The notes: generated by a model not told the origin, from the letters alone. A stretch of 64,000 nt of DNA from Pseudomonas viridiflava (GCF_900590755.1 NZ_UUOC01000001.1:372001-436000); one strand, 5' to 3'; numbered from the stretch's first letter, positions 16,218 through 24,506 are shown. A program made the numbers and translations.

Positions 16218-16832
16218 TTAGGGAGCAAGACTTCGTAATATCAAAGCCGACAGGTGCACTGGCGCCGTCGGCACGATGTCCAGGTTGTACTGCAATTGCA
16301 CCGGGTTGATGTAGGGACGCATGACGAGGTGAATCGCTTGAACAGCTTCATCCAGCGGAGTCTTGCGCTCAAACTCACCCGACTCCCGGCCCTCAAGCAG
16401 GATTTGCTTGATCAGCAGGCTGATTCGCTCATCGTGCGCAGCAGCAGAGGGCCACTGATCACGGCCTGCCACGGCAGCGATGTCATAGAGCTTGCGATCG
16501 TGAAAGAACAGGTCACTCCCCGCCTCTACAATCGAACGAACCAACCGGCGCAGCTTCTCGGAGGCCGTTGGTGCGTCGCTGATTGCCGAGCTTACGATAT
16601 CCATGATCATCGCAAGGCGATTTGAACAGATCACCTCCCCGATGGCCTGCTTGGAGTCGAAAAACTTGTAGATGTAAGCCTTGGAGAAACCGATAGCTTT
16701 GGCAAGGTCGGAAACCGTGGTTTTCTCATATCCGTAGTGTCCGAAATGCTGGGTTGCCGCTTCCACAACCTGATCGCGGACGCTGTGATCGGAGGGGCCG
16801 CGCGATGGCGACGTCTTGGTTTGATTAGTCAT
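16218..16832 (-). CDS. TetR-family repressor of the RND efflux genes
   Basis: A 204-residue regulator. The N-terminal helix-turn-helix is 'VVEAATQHFGHYGYEKTTVSDLAKAIGFSKAYIYKFFDSKQAIGEVI' (about residues 23-70); the rest is the helical ligand-binding domain with a TetR_C-type 'LDEAVQAIHLVMRPYINP'. It lies between the leftward adaptor/permease genes and the rightward outer-membrane-factor gene. Both flanking promoters carry the same 24-bp palindrome, so it most likely represses the whole pump and itself. Confidence 0.92.
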   Translation of the reverse strand: MTNQTKTSPSRGPSDHSVRDQVVEAATQHFGHYGYEKTTVSDLAKAIGFSKAYIYKFFDSKQAIGEVICSNRLAMIMDIVSSAISDAPTASEKLRRLVRSIVEAGSDLFFHDRKLYDIAAVAGRDQWPSAAAHDERISLLIKQILLEGRESGEFERKTPLDEAVQAIHLVMRPYINPVQLQYNLDIVPTAPVHLSALILRSLAP

Positions 16833-16860
16833 ATTTCCAGCTTAGCTCTGTGAGCACTCA

Positions 16861-16894
16861 TTGACAACAAGTGACCGTTTCGTAATATAGTCAC
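16861..16894 (+). promoter_or_regulatory. Promoter of the outer-membrane factor gene with operator copy 2
   Basis: TTGACA (16861-16866), 16 bases, then TAATAT (16883-16888) form a near-consensus sigma-70 promoter. The 24-bp inverted repeat GTGAC-N14-GTCAC (16871-16894) covers the spacer and the -10 box, so a bound repressor would block polymerase. It is 26 bases before the ATG at 16921. Confidence 0.7.
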
Positions 16895-16920
16895 CGCGTT
16901 GATCAACTCAGGGAATTTAA

Positions 16921-18399
16921 ATGCGCCCGCTTTGTACGTACGTATTGGTTTTATGTACCGGCCTACTGTCCGGCTGCGCCGTAGGCCCGAACTACCAACG
17001 CCCGGATGCGCCGTTATCGGATCGATATCTGACTCGATCCGGCGGCCAGCCAGATATTACAGCGCATTCAACCGGTAATGAGGCTTGGTGGGAAGGTTTT
17101 AACGATCCGTTACTCAGTGGTTTTGTCTCGAACGCACTGGCGCAGAATCTCGACATCGCGCAAGCCAGTGCACAGCTCGCCCAGGCACGCGCCGGATTAG
17201 GTGCAGCGACGGCGGCACTTCTACCATCGGGCACCGTCAGTGCCCAAGCCGCCCGCTCGTATCAGTCGGTCGAAACTCCACTTGGCCAGGTGCTGGATTC
17301 AACACCTGACTATGACCGCTACGGCAATGCGTACGAGGCCAATCTGAATGCAAGCTGGGAGCTGGATGTGTTCGGAGGGTTAAGGCGTGGCCGAGAGGCG
17401 GCACTGGCGGAGTATCAAGCCTCACAGGCAGGTGTCGCCGCCGTAAGGCTTGCTGTGGCAGCCCAGACCGCTGACATTTACATCACCATTCGTGGCCTGC
17501 AAGCCAGGCTGGCGATTGCCAATCAACAAGTTAAAACTCAGCAAGACCTGCTGGATAAAGCTCGACTACTTTACGACCGCGGGCTATCCCCAGAGTATGA
17601 AGTTCGTCAGATCGAGGGCGAGCTTGCACAGGTCCAGGCGACAGTGCCGATACTGCAAACGGGTCTGGACGCCGCATCGAACGCGCTAGATGTAATGCTG
17701 GGTACGCCGCCTGGCACTCATCGAAGCTCGTTGGCTGCACTGGGTCGCATCCCGCAAACGCCCCAGCTCGGGCCCACGGGTACGCCAGCCGATCTGCTGC
17801 GGCGCAGGCCCGATCTCATTGTGGCCGAGCGCCGCCTTGCCGCCTCTAATGCGCGCATTGGCGTAGCCGTCAGCGAGTACTACCCGAAATTCTCACTGAG
17901 CGCATTGCTGGGGAGCGCCACGGCGGTTTCGAGTGGCAATCTGTTTACCAGTGGCGCTAGCCAATCAGCGGGTGTTCTGGGGCTGCGCTGGAGACTTTTT
18001 GATTTTGGTCGGGTAGACGCCCAGATCAATCAAGCCAAGGGCCAAGAAGCAGAAGCCCTTGCGGCTTATCGCCAGTCAGTTTTACGGGCCGCAGAGGATG
18101 TTGAGAACGCCTTCTCTTTACTCGCAAATCGCGAAACGCAGACGATATCGCTTGGCAGAGGGGAAATGGCTCTGACTGCCGCCAGGCAATCTTCATTTGT
18201 CGGATATCAAAAGGGCGCGGTCAGCTTGATTGAAGTCCTGAGAGCTGATGAAAAAATGCTTCAAGTCGCCGACGCAAGAGCTCAGGCCCAGGCGGAGTCT
18301 GCGCGGGCAGCCGTCGCCGCATTTAAAGCGCTGGGCGGCGGATGGCAGGTCTCGGCAGCGCAATCCATGGGCCCGGGCCAGAAAGTTTCAAAGCAATAG
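16921..18399 (+). CDS. NodT/OprM-type outer-membrane efflux lipoprotein
   Basis: A 492-residue outer-membrane channel of the TolC superfamily. The signal peptide ends in the lipobox 'LLSGC', followed by 'AVGPNYQRPDAP', the standard OprM-like start. Two outer-membrane-efflux repeats follow, each with long coiled-coil helices; 'PADLLRRRPDLIVAERRLAASNARIGVAVSEYYPKFSLSA' is the hallmark block. It completes the pump with the adaptor and permease encoded on the other side of tetR. The divergent layout, with the outer-membrane factor alone on the plus strand, is less common than a single operon, but the shared operator ties the parts together. Confidence 0.94.
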   Translation: MRPLCTYVLVLCTGLLSGCAVGPNYQRPDAPLSDRYLTRSGGQPDITAHSTGNEAWWEGFNDPLLSGFVSNALAQNLDIAQASAQLAQARAGLGAATAALLPSGTVSAQAARSYQSVETPLGQVLDSTPDYDRYGNAYEANLNASWELDVFGGLRRGREAALAEYQASQAGVAAVRLAVAAQTADIYITIRGLQARLAIANQQVKTQQDLLDKARLLYDRGLSPEYEVRQIEGELAQVQATVPILQTGLDAASNALDVMLGTPPGTHRSSLAALGRIPQTPQLGPTGTPADLLRRRPDLIVAERRLAASNARIGVAVSEYYPKFSLSALLGSATAVSSGNLFTSGASQSAGVLGLRWRLFDFGRVDAQINQAKGQEAEALAAYRQSVLRAAEDVENAFSLLANRETQTISLGRGEMALTAARQSSFVGYQKGAVSLIEVLRADEKMLQVADARAQAQAESARAAVAAFKALGGGWQVSAAQSMGPGQKVSKQ

Positions 18400-18456
18400 G
18401 AAAGGCGCCCTTGGCACCTCGGAATGCCAATTGGCTATAACTAATCGATCGGCATC

Positions 18457-19194
18457 TCACTCACCCTCGGCGCTCAAAAGACGCTGCATGGACAACGCAT
18501 TACCCAGCGCAGCATCTCGCGCTGTGTTATCGAATACGCACCAGATCGGAGAATCATCCCCTTTGGCTTTCAGCATTTGGCGGGCTTTGGCTATCAGCCA
18601 ATCCTGCTCATATTCGCTGTAATAGATCCTCGGCGAGCCGTGAAAGCGCCAGTAATGGATTCCTGCCCAACCGCTGGGTACGGCGTCGCCGCCAAAGTGC
18701 GACGGGTCAACCGCAACTTGAGCGATGTGGTGTTCAATCAACAAAGCGTGGGCATCGATCCACGATGCATGGCGCGGTTCTATGACCACATGACCCGAAT
18801 ATCGCGCCCGGAGGGTTTCGAAGAAGCGGCCAGCTACTCGGGAATTGAAATCCAGAGAAGGCGGCAGTTGAACCAGTAAGCACCCTAAACGATCCCCTAG
18901 CTCGCAGCACTCCGACAGAAACGAATCGAGCTGATCGGTGCAGTTCAGCAGGCGCGCTTCATGAGTGATCGACTTGGGAATCTTCACGGAAAAGCGAAAA
19001 TCCGCACTCACCGAGGATGCCCATTTGCGATAGGTTGCCGGTCGATGAGAACGATAGAACGTGCTGTTAATCTCGACGGCGTGGAGTTTCTGGGCATAGA
19101 GCTCAAGATGGCTCCCCTCTCCCGCGAACTGCGGCCGGTATTCGCGCCCGACCTTCCAGCCAGCGCATCCCACATACACTGGCGCCACGCTCAA
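18457..19194 (-). CDS. DUF72 (YecE-like) family protein
   Basis: A 245-residue protein of the DUF72/YecE family, a TIM-barrel-like fold with no established reaction. Recognised by 'VGCAGW' near the start, 'LELYAQKLHAVEINSTFYRSHRPATYRKWA', 'FRFSVKIPKSITHE', 'LGCLLVQLPPSLDF' and 'HVVIEPRHASW'. The TTG start at 19194 overlaps the stop of the upstream helix-hairpin-helix gene by four bases (TTGA), so the two are coupled. A role in nucleic-acid metabolism has been guessed for the family because it often neighbours DNA-repair-like genes, as here; that remains inference. Confidence 0.88.
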   Translation of the reverse strand: MSVAPVYVGCAGWKVGREYRPQFAGEGSHLELYAQKLHAVEINSTFYRSHRPATYRKWASSVSADFRFSVKIPKSITHEARLLNCTDQLDSFLSECCELGDRLGCLLVQLPPSLDFNSRVAGRFFETLRARYSGHVVIEPRHASWIDAHALLIEHHIAQVAVDPSHFGGDAVPSGWAGIHYWRFHGSPRIYYSEYEQDWLIAKARQMLKAKGDDSPIWCVFDNTARDAALGNALSMQRLLSAEGE

Positions 19195-19622
19195 AAAAGC
19201 ACTTCCCGAGCATCACGCAGGAAAATTTCGATCGTTTTAGGGCCGATACCTTCGAAGGCTGCCAGTCGCTTTTCAAAATCCACCCTGTCTTCACTGGCTT
19301 TGCGCAGGTTCAGGATCTTGCCGCCGTATTCCTCGTTCAGCTTTTTACTCAGTTTCAGCAATCGCGCAGCGGTGGATTCGTCATACCGGGCATAACCGCC
19401 CTCGCCCAGCATTTTCACTAGCTCCCTATGCGTACATCCGGCAAGTTTTCTCGGCGTGTCCCGCTGATGTTTATCGACGATCACCTTGTAGGCATCAGCA
19501 GCAATCCCCGAGCGGATTCGTTTGCCCATCAAAAAACTGGCTATCAACCATTTGAACAACGCCTGTTCATCGCCTTTACCCAAGTGAATGTTCAAGTCCA
19601 AAGCACTGATGTGCTTGCTCAT
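19191..19622 (-). CDS. Short helix-hairpin-helix protein related to the endonuclease III fold
   Basis: A 143-residue protein that resembles the first half of a HhH-GPD DNA glycosylase. After helical segments it ends with the hairpin 'FEGIGPKTIEIFLRDA', like 'LPGVGRKTA' of endonuclease III, including the lysine that is catalytic there. The chain stops about 15 residues later, so the catalytic Asp region and the iron-sulfur loop of true glycosylases are absent. It is probably DNA-binding, but glycosylase activity is doubtful. The ATG at 19622 has AGGAGA 6 bases upstream; the frame is open to 19664. Coupled to the DUF72 gene and divergent from the di-iron oxidase gene. Confidence 0.75.
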   Translation of the reverse strand: MSKHISALDLNIHLGKGDEQALFKWLIASFLMGKRIRSGIAADAYKVIVDKHQRDTPRKLAGCTHRELVKMLGEGGYARYDESTAARLLKLSKKLNEEYGGKILNLRKASEDRVDFEKRLAAFEGIGPKTIEIFLRDAREVLF

Positions 19623-19830
19623 GGCTGATCTCCTGGTGATGCACTCATACCAAGTCCCCCCCATAAAGACTAGGCCCGAACCGGTGGTGACGTTGCCACC
19701 GATATTGAAAATCCCCTGTAGCGAAATGCAGGTTGGTCTTCACCTGAAGTACCGCTCAGTAAACTCCACGGAATTTATTCCGACCGTGCCACCTCAGAGC
19801 TCTATACCAAGAAAAGCCAATGGTACTTTT

Positions 19831-21183
19831 ATGACCGTCTTACGCCAGATTGAATTGCATTCTGCCCAGACTGAACCTCACCCGCAGCAGGCGTCTTCGC
19901 TGTATCACACCGGCCTCAACGGCGGCCAGGCGGATCAGAGTGCGCTTCGAAGATTCCTTCAAAACCACCTGGAAACCGTCTCGGATGCTGAGTGCGAGCT
20001 GCCGCCCAGCGTGGCAGATTGGCCATCATGGGTCGCCGAGCATGCCAGCCAGGTGGGCGAAGAATATGCCGAATATTTAGAGCAGCGGCATGCCGGCGCA
20101 CCGCGTCGGTTTTTCACAAACAAGGCCCACGCATTGTATTTCTTGCAGCATGTAGCGCCGAGTAAGTTAGTCGACGGTGCCTGGCTGCATAGCGCGACGA
20201 AGCACCCTTCTGACTGGCGTTATCACAGTCTCATCCGCACCTACCTTGAGGAACTCGGTGACGGGGATCCCGCGCTGAATCACGTGGTGTTGTACCGCAA
20301 CCTCTTGGCAGAACACGACTGCGCACCCGAGGAGTCGTTGCCTGATGATCGCTACATTCAGGGTGCTTTGCAGCTCGCTCTTGGGCACCTCGGCGAGGAG
20401 TTCTTGCCTGAAGTCATTGGCTATAACCTCGGCTATGAGCAATTGCCCCTGCATCTCCTGATTACCGCATTCGAGCTTAATGAGCTCGGGATCGACCCTT
20501 ACTATTTCACCCTGCACGTCACCATCGATAACGCGAGCTCAGGCCACGCGAAGAAGGCAGTGGAAACGGTGAACCAGTTCCTGACATCAGCTCCTGATGC
20601 AGAAAGTTTTCTAACCCGCCTGCGCAATGGTTACAAACTCAACGATCTTGGAGTCGGCACGGTAGCCGTCATTGATTCGTTCGATCTTGAAAGGGAAGTC
20701 GTCGCGATGCTGGAGAACAAACGCTCGTTCGGCCAGCACATGCATTCGGACTATTGCCGTCTTGAAGGGCGAACTGTTAACGAGTGGCTAAGTGAGCCAG
20801 GTCAAAGCCGCGAGTTCCTGGCCGTACTCGAGAACAAAGGCTGGATCAAGCGTGATCAGGATCCGGCTCTCAGCAGGTTCTGGCAGCTCATCGACGGTCC
20901 GGGCGCCGTGATGTTCGGGGTGTTCAATGGCTACGAAAAACAGCTGATCTGCGACTGGATTGCCGGCAACTGGCAGGTACAGCAAAAGGAATCACAACCT
21001 TTCCGCTCTCAATTCCGCCGACGTCCGCAAGCCACTGTTGTGAACGCTGATAAAGGCCTAGCTGCCCCGTACTCCCTGGAAATGATGGTCGATCTGATGT
21101 CCCCGTCGAGGCACCACACACCAGTAGGCATGGAAGCAACCAAGATATATTCAAGCCAGCTCGCCCGAGGACTGTTCCAATGA
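19831..21183 (+). CDS. Haem-oxygenase-like di-iron oxidase (HDO family) with extra C-terminal domain
   Basis: A 450-residue 'iron-containing redox enzyme' family protein. The helical core (about residues 90-260) carries the expected metal ligands: E141 and H151 ('LEELGDGDPALNH'), E194 ('EEFLPEVIGYNLGYE') and H229-x3-D233-x5-H239 ('HVTIDNASSGH'). Characterised relatives (SznF, UndA, BesC) use O2 for N-oxygenation, decarboxylation or C-C cleavage in natural-product pathways. Residues 270-450 form a second domain I do not recognise. ORF codons upstream to 19588 lack family resemblance; the ATG at 19831 is chosen, although its ribosome site is weak. The stop overlaps the methyltransferase start (ATGA). 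The substrate is unknown. Confidence 0.82.
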   Translation: MTVLRQIELHSAQTEPHPQQASSLYHTGLNGGQADQSALRRFLQNHLETVSDAECELPPSVADWPSWVAEHASQVGEEYAEYLEQRHAGAPRRFFTNKAHALYFLQHVAPSKLVDGAWLHSATKHPSDWRYHSLIRTYLEELGDGDPALNHVVLYRNLLAEHDCAPEESLPDDRYIQGALQLALGHLGEEFLPEVIGYNLGYEQLPLHLLITAFELNELGIDPYYFTLHVTIDNASSGHAKKAVETVNQFLTSAPDAESFLTRLRNGYKLNDLGVGTVAVIDSFDLEREVVAMLENKRSFGQHMHSDYCRLEGRTVNEWLSEPGQSREFLAVLENKGWIKRDQDPALSRFWQLIDGPGAVMFGVFNGYEKQLICDWIAGNWQVQQKESQPFRSQFRRRPQATVVNADKGLAAPYSLEMMVDLMSPSRHHTPVGMEATKIYSSQLARGLFQ

Positions 21184-22166
21184 ATAACTCACTGACAACC
21201 CCACTGGTGCTAGATGAAACGGCTGCCCCGGACGAGTCTCATGATCTGGCATTGCTGCAACTTGGACGTCGTCTGCAGGCCGACGGCTATCAGTTTACGA
21301 CCGTCACCCCGTTGACCCATCAACGAAATAACGCGCGCGAGCACAATCAAAAAGCAAAAAGCCTGAGAGATGTTTTTGGCTGGAATCGGCCTTTTGAAAC
21401 CGGCCTGCTTCCCGATATCGAGCTCGAGGCATTGCTAAGAAGCGGCGTACTGCGCGCGCATGCTGGCCTATGGATCAGCGACGTGCGTTGGTCAAGCCTG
21501 GACGATCTGTTATTTGTTCACTCCAGCTTCCCAACCGTGGCCCACGACTCAGTGTTCTTTGGGCCTGACACTTACCGCTTTGCCCAGGCGATTGAACAGC
21601 ATCTTCAAACGTCTACACACCCTATCAAGACCGCTGTGGACATCGGCACCGGTAGCGGCATGGGTGCGATTTTGATTGGCAGAGCGCGTCGTGATGCTCA
21701 GGTGCTTGCGCTGGATATAAACCCCACGGCTCTGAGGTATACGGCAGTCAATGCTGCTCTGGCAGGGACCGAAAACGTCTCTGCCTGGCACAGCGACCTC
21801 CTTGCCAGCGCTTCCGGGGAGTTTGATCTCATCGTGGCAAACCCTCCGTACATGCAAGATACCCAACAGCGTGCATATCGCCACGGTGGAGACAGACTCG
21901 GATCGGAGCTGTCGGTACGTATCGTCGACCAGGCAATCAACCGCCTGTCTGTGGGCGGCACCTTGCTCCTGTATACGGGGGCTCCTTCAGTTAATGGCGT
22001 GGACTTGTTTCTGGAAAGCGCACGACGATTAATAGATGTTCCGAATCTGGCGTGGACATATCGTGAGATGGATCCGGATGTATTTGGCGAGGAGCTTGAG
22101 ACGCCGAACTACGCCGAGGCTGAGCGGATCGCGGCGGTCGTCTTGACGGTCACTCGGACACGCTGA
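21180..22166 (+). CDS. Class I SAM-dependent methyltransferase with NPPY motif
   Basis: A 328-residue methyltransferase. An N-terminal region of about 145 residues precedes the catalytic fold. Motif I is 'AVDIGTGSGMGAILIGRA' (from residue 152), motif II the acidic end of 'VLALDINPTALRYT', and motif IV 'FDLIVANPPYMQD' (NPPY at 221-224). NPPY is typical of enzymes methylating a planar nitrogen (PrmC glutamine, N6-adenine, rRNA guanine), and the downstream 'YRHGGDRLGSELSVRIVDQAINRL' also resembles the PrmC/RsmC-like group. It is coupled to the HDO oxidase, so it may modify the same small molecule or a partner protein rather than a ribosomal substrate. Confidence 0.85.
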   Translation: MNNSLTTPLVLDETAAPDESHDLALLQLGRRLQADGYQFTTVTPLTHQRNNAREHNQKAKSLRDVFGWNRPFETGLLPDIELEALLRSGVLRAHAGLWISDVRWSSLDDLLFVHSSFPTVAHDSVFFGPDTYRFAQAIEQHLQTSTHPIKTAVDIGTGSGMGAILIGRARRDAQVLALDINPTALRYTAVNAALAGTENVSAWHSDLLASASGEFDLIVANPPYMQDTQQRAYRHGGDRLGSELSVRIVDQAINRLSVGGTLLLYTGAPSVNGVDLFLESARRLIDVPNLAWTYREMDPDVFGEELETPNYAEAERIAAVVLTVTRTR

Positions 22167-22298
22167 CCAATCTGTGTTTGAGCAGTGCAGCAATGCTCCG
22201 TATCCCCTGCTTTTCTAGTTCTCCGCCCAAAAGCCTTGAACGACTGAGCAGGTCGCTGATCACAACTTCCTTGAAGCCAGTTCCTGACGAGGCAAGTA

Positions 22299-23174
22299 AT
22301 GATCCAGATTAATAGCTACACCACCGTGAAACGCCGCGAACGGGTACCGCATGAAATCTTCGCAACTTACTGGCGTGATGTGCACGGCCCATTGTGCTCA
22401 CGCTTACCCGGACTCGGCCTGTACATCCAGCATCACTTCGACCGCAATCAGGATGCTCACCTCTGGCCTTTGGCAGATGGCGTGAGCGAGATCGCGAATT
22501 ATGAACTGGACGGTGGTGTAGAGATTGGATTCGCCTCAGGAGATGATCAGAAAACCTTCCAGGATGCGAGCTCGATATTGTTCTCTGACGAGCAAAATAT
22601 GTTCGAAGAAACGCTCGCCTATGACCTGCCAGAAGGATCGAAAAAGCTGGTCAGCAGGTTGAACGACAGTACGTTAAACGGCCCTGATCGTTTTGACCGC
22701 ATCCATGTTCACTTCAGCCCGCGCAGCTCCCTTGCTCAGCTTCACGACTACCTGAACGATGAACTGGGTGCCGTGCTCAGCAATGCTGATGAGGTCCTGA
22801 AACTCACCCTGCACTTACCTGCGCGCTTCAATAACGACGGGATGCATCCGCCAGCGCCAAATGTGGCACATATCGCCAATGCTGCAAGGGAAGAGTTAGC
22901 GATTATGGAAGTCGCCTTCGAAAGCCCTTTGGCTAGACGCAGTTTCTTTGAAAGCAAAGCTTTTCAGAGCACATTGCATGGCCAAGCCAGGCATATAGCC
23001 CAGCTGAAGGCTTTCGCGGTGTCTGGACTCTATACCTATGTGAACGACAAAAAGCTGACCACAGCCGGGCTTCGCGGTAGCAGAGCGGCAGAGCTCATCG
23101 ACTACCTGGGGGCGATTAATCAGCGCAGCCCTGAGGTCGAGCATTTGTTGCTGCATGGTTCGTTGGATGACTGA
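22299..23174 (+). CDS. EthD-domain protein, probable tandem ferredoxin-like barrel
   Basis: A 291-residue protein. The N-terminal 'PHEIFATYWRDVHGPLCSRLPGL' is the EthD signature, where a His-Gly-Pro turn closes a dimeric alpha-beta barrel. A second, weaker unit begins near residue 125 ('FDRIHVHFSPRSSLAQLHDYLNDELGAVL') and may be a degenerate repeat. EthD proteins bind hydrophobic or aromatic compounds in oxidative catabolism and tailoring pathways. It follows the methyltransferase by 132 bases on the same strand. No cofactor motif is seen, so an isomerase, cyclase or binding role is possible. Fairly confident of the domain, not of the function. Confidence 0.75.
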   Translation: MIQINSYTTVKRRERVPHEIFATYWRDVHGPLCSRLPGLGLYIQHHFDRNQDAHLWPLADGVSEIANYELDGGVEIGFASGDDQKTFQDASSILFSDEQNMFEETLAYDLPEGSKKLVSRLNDSTLNGPDRFDRIHVHFSPRSSLAQLHDYLNDELGAVLSNADEVLKLTLHLPARFNNDGMHPPAPNVAHIANAAREELAIMEVAFESPLARRSFFESKAFQSTLHGQARHIAQLKAFAVSGLYTYVNDKKLTTAGLRGSRAAELIDYLGAINQRSPEVEHLLLHGSLDD

Positions 23175-23299
23175 ATTGGACTAGCGATGCGGGGTTCAAA
23201 AGCCCTGCAACTGCTGCACGCGCGAGCGCACATTGGCGCAGTGAAAAAAATTTTTGCGTGACCTCTTGAAAGCTTTTCCCCAGGACCTACATACGGTTT

Positions 23300-23324
23300 A
23301 CGTGACGCCGCAAGCGGGTCACGT
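23300..23324 (+). promoter_or_regulatory. Stable hairpin in the likely 5' leader of the small heat-shock gene
   Basis: The arms ACGTGAC and GTCACGT enclose an inner CCG/CGG stem, with a bulged G, ending 37 bases before the ATG. The following stretch has a GAG/CTC mini-hairpin placed just before the AGGAGA ribosome site. A stable 5' hairpin followed by a weak one over the Shine-Dalgarno is the plan of ROSE-type RNA thermometers, but no UYGCU anti-ribosome-site motif is evident. Confidence 0.35.
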
Positions 23325-23361
23325 CTTAAATCACTTGGAGAAAAACTCAGGAGATTTCGCA

Positions 23362-23820
23362 ATGGCTACAACACTTTCTCTAGCCCCACTGTTCCGTCAG
23401 TCCGTCGGCTTTGATCGCTTTAACGACCTGTTCGAATCGGCGCTCCGTAGCGAGGCCACAACTGCCTATCCTCCCTACAATGTGGAAAAACGTGGGGACG
23501 ATGAGTATCGAATTGTCATCGCAGCAGCTGGCCTTGCTGACGAAGACTTCGAGATTCAGGTTGAAAAAGGCGTGTTGACCGTCGCAGGTGGCAAGCGTGA
23601 AAACGAGAAAGAGATTACCTACTTGCACCAGGGTATTGCGCAACGTGCATTCAGGTTGTCGTTCCGGCTTGCAGATCACATCGAGGTCCAGGGGGCATCG
23701 CTGAACAACGGCTTATTGAGCATCAACTTGCTCCGTATCGTGCCGGAGGAAGCCAAGCCTCGACGCATTACAATTGGCGAATCCGAAAAACCTGATCTCA
23801 AGCCTGTTAGTTTGCAGTGA
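23362..23820 (+). CDS. Small heat-shock protein, Hsp20/IbpA type
   Basis: A 152-residue alpha-crystallin chaperone that holds unfolding proteins. The N-terminus 'LSLAPLFRQSVGFDRFNDLFESALR' with 'YPPYNVEKRGDDEYRIVIAAAGL' is close to IbpA. The crystallin domain covers about residues 35-125 ('EIQVEKGVLTVAGGKREN', 'YLHQGIAQRAFRLSFRLADHIEVQGASLNNGLLSINL'), and a C-terminal tail follows. The usual I-x-I/V tail anchor is not obvious. The frame is open from 23254, but the ATG at 23362 has AGGAGA at good spacing and gives the standard start. A strong terminator follows the gene. Being the last gene after the HDO set may be coincidence. Confidence 0.93.
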   Translation: MATTLSLAPLFRQSVGFDRFNDLFESALRSEATTAYPPYNVEKRGDDEYRIVIAAAGLADEDFEIQVEKGVLTVAGGKRENEKEITYLHQGIAQRAFRLSFRLADHIEVQGASLNNGLLSINLLRIVPEEAKPRRITIGESEKPDLKPVSLQ

Positions 23821-23827
23821 TATCTTC

Positions 23828-23856
23828 AGAGGCGCTCTTCGGAGCGCCTCTTCTTT
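23828..23856 (+). terminator. Rho-independent terminator after the small heat-shock gene
   Basis: A perfect 10-bp stem (AGAGGCGCTC/GAGCGCCTCT) with a TTCG tetraloop, then TCTTT. It starts 8 bases after the stop codon. Confidence 0.9.
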
Positions 23857-23921
23857 ACAGATTCACTCAACGATCTTAATCACAGCAGGTTCTCGATCAC
23901 TTGAACTGCATATAGTGCGAG

Positions 23922-24404
23922 TCAATCACCCGGCTTTATCGATATGTCGGGCGCATGGCTCACTGGAAAGTTGACTGAACGAGCGATGAAGCATTTCTCA
24001 TGAGCTGCGTGGTGCAGACTCTGCGCTTTTGCGATGTCAGACCCTGGCGCCAAAACCACCTTCGGTCTTAAAACAACCGAGGTGAACTGACCAGCACCAT
24101 GGCTCTCCTCGACCATCGTTCCTTGTGCATCATCCTCATAGCTCACTACCACGACCCCTGCTTCGGCGCAAAGACCGAGGTACCAAAGCTTATGGCAAGC
24201 CGATAAGGATGCAAGGAGCAACTCCTCTGGATTCCAGCGCGATGGGTCTCCTCGAAAACTGGGGTCGGATGAACCATCAATGGGAGTTTTTCCGATGGCC
24301 GTAATCACATGCGCCCGGCTGTAACCGCGATAGGTCGATGTTCCTGCTCCGTCGTTACCCACCCAAGTTACCTTGACTTCGTACTCATGAGTTTTATCTG
24401 CCAT
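23922..24404 (-). CDS. OsmC-family thiol peroxidase-like protein
   Basis: A 160-residue OsmC/Ohr-superfamily protein, which detoxifies organic or other hydroperoxides with two cysteines. C70 in 'LLLASLSACHKLWYL' and C138 in 'AAHEKCFIARSV' are at the expected peroxidatic and resolving places, and 'NPEELLLAS' holds the conserved Glu. It is nearer the OsmC than the Ohr branch, having the 'FRGDPSRWNPEELL' block. The ATG at 24404 follows GGAGGG; the longer frame to 24479 lacks family similarity. It is 102 bases downstream of an HxlR regulator on the same strand and may be part of its response. Confidence 0.9.
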   Translation of the reverse strand: MADKTHEYEVKVTWVGNDGAGTSTYRGYSRAHVITAIGKTPIDGSSDPSFRGDPSRWNPEELLLASLSACHKLWYLGLCAEAGVVVVSYEDDAQGTMVEESHGAGQFTSVVLRPKVVLAPGSDIAKAQSLHHAAHEKCFIARSVNFPVSHAPDISIKPGD

Positions 24405-24506
24405 TGATCCCTCCAGAAAATTTTTCAATAAGTCCTTTAACCACTCCATCATACGCGCGAGCTTCGAATGATTGGTCACAGTGTTCGGTATAGCGTACGA
24501 GTGAGA

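Noticed and set aside
23265..23282. Sigma-32-like CTTGAAA and CCCCA before the small heat-shock gene
   Set aside because: The boxes are only 6 bases apart, whereas a heat-shock promoter needs about 13-15; probably chance.
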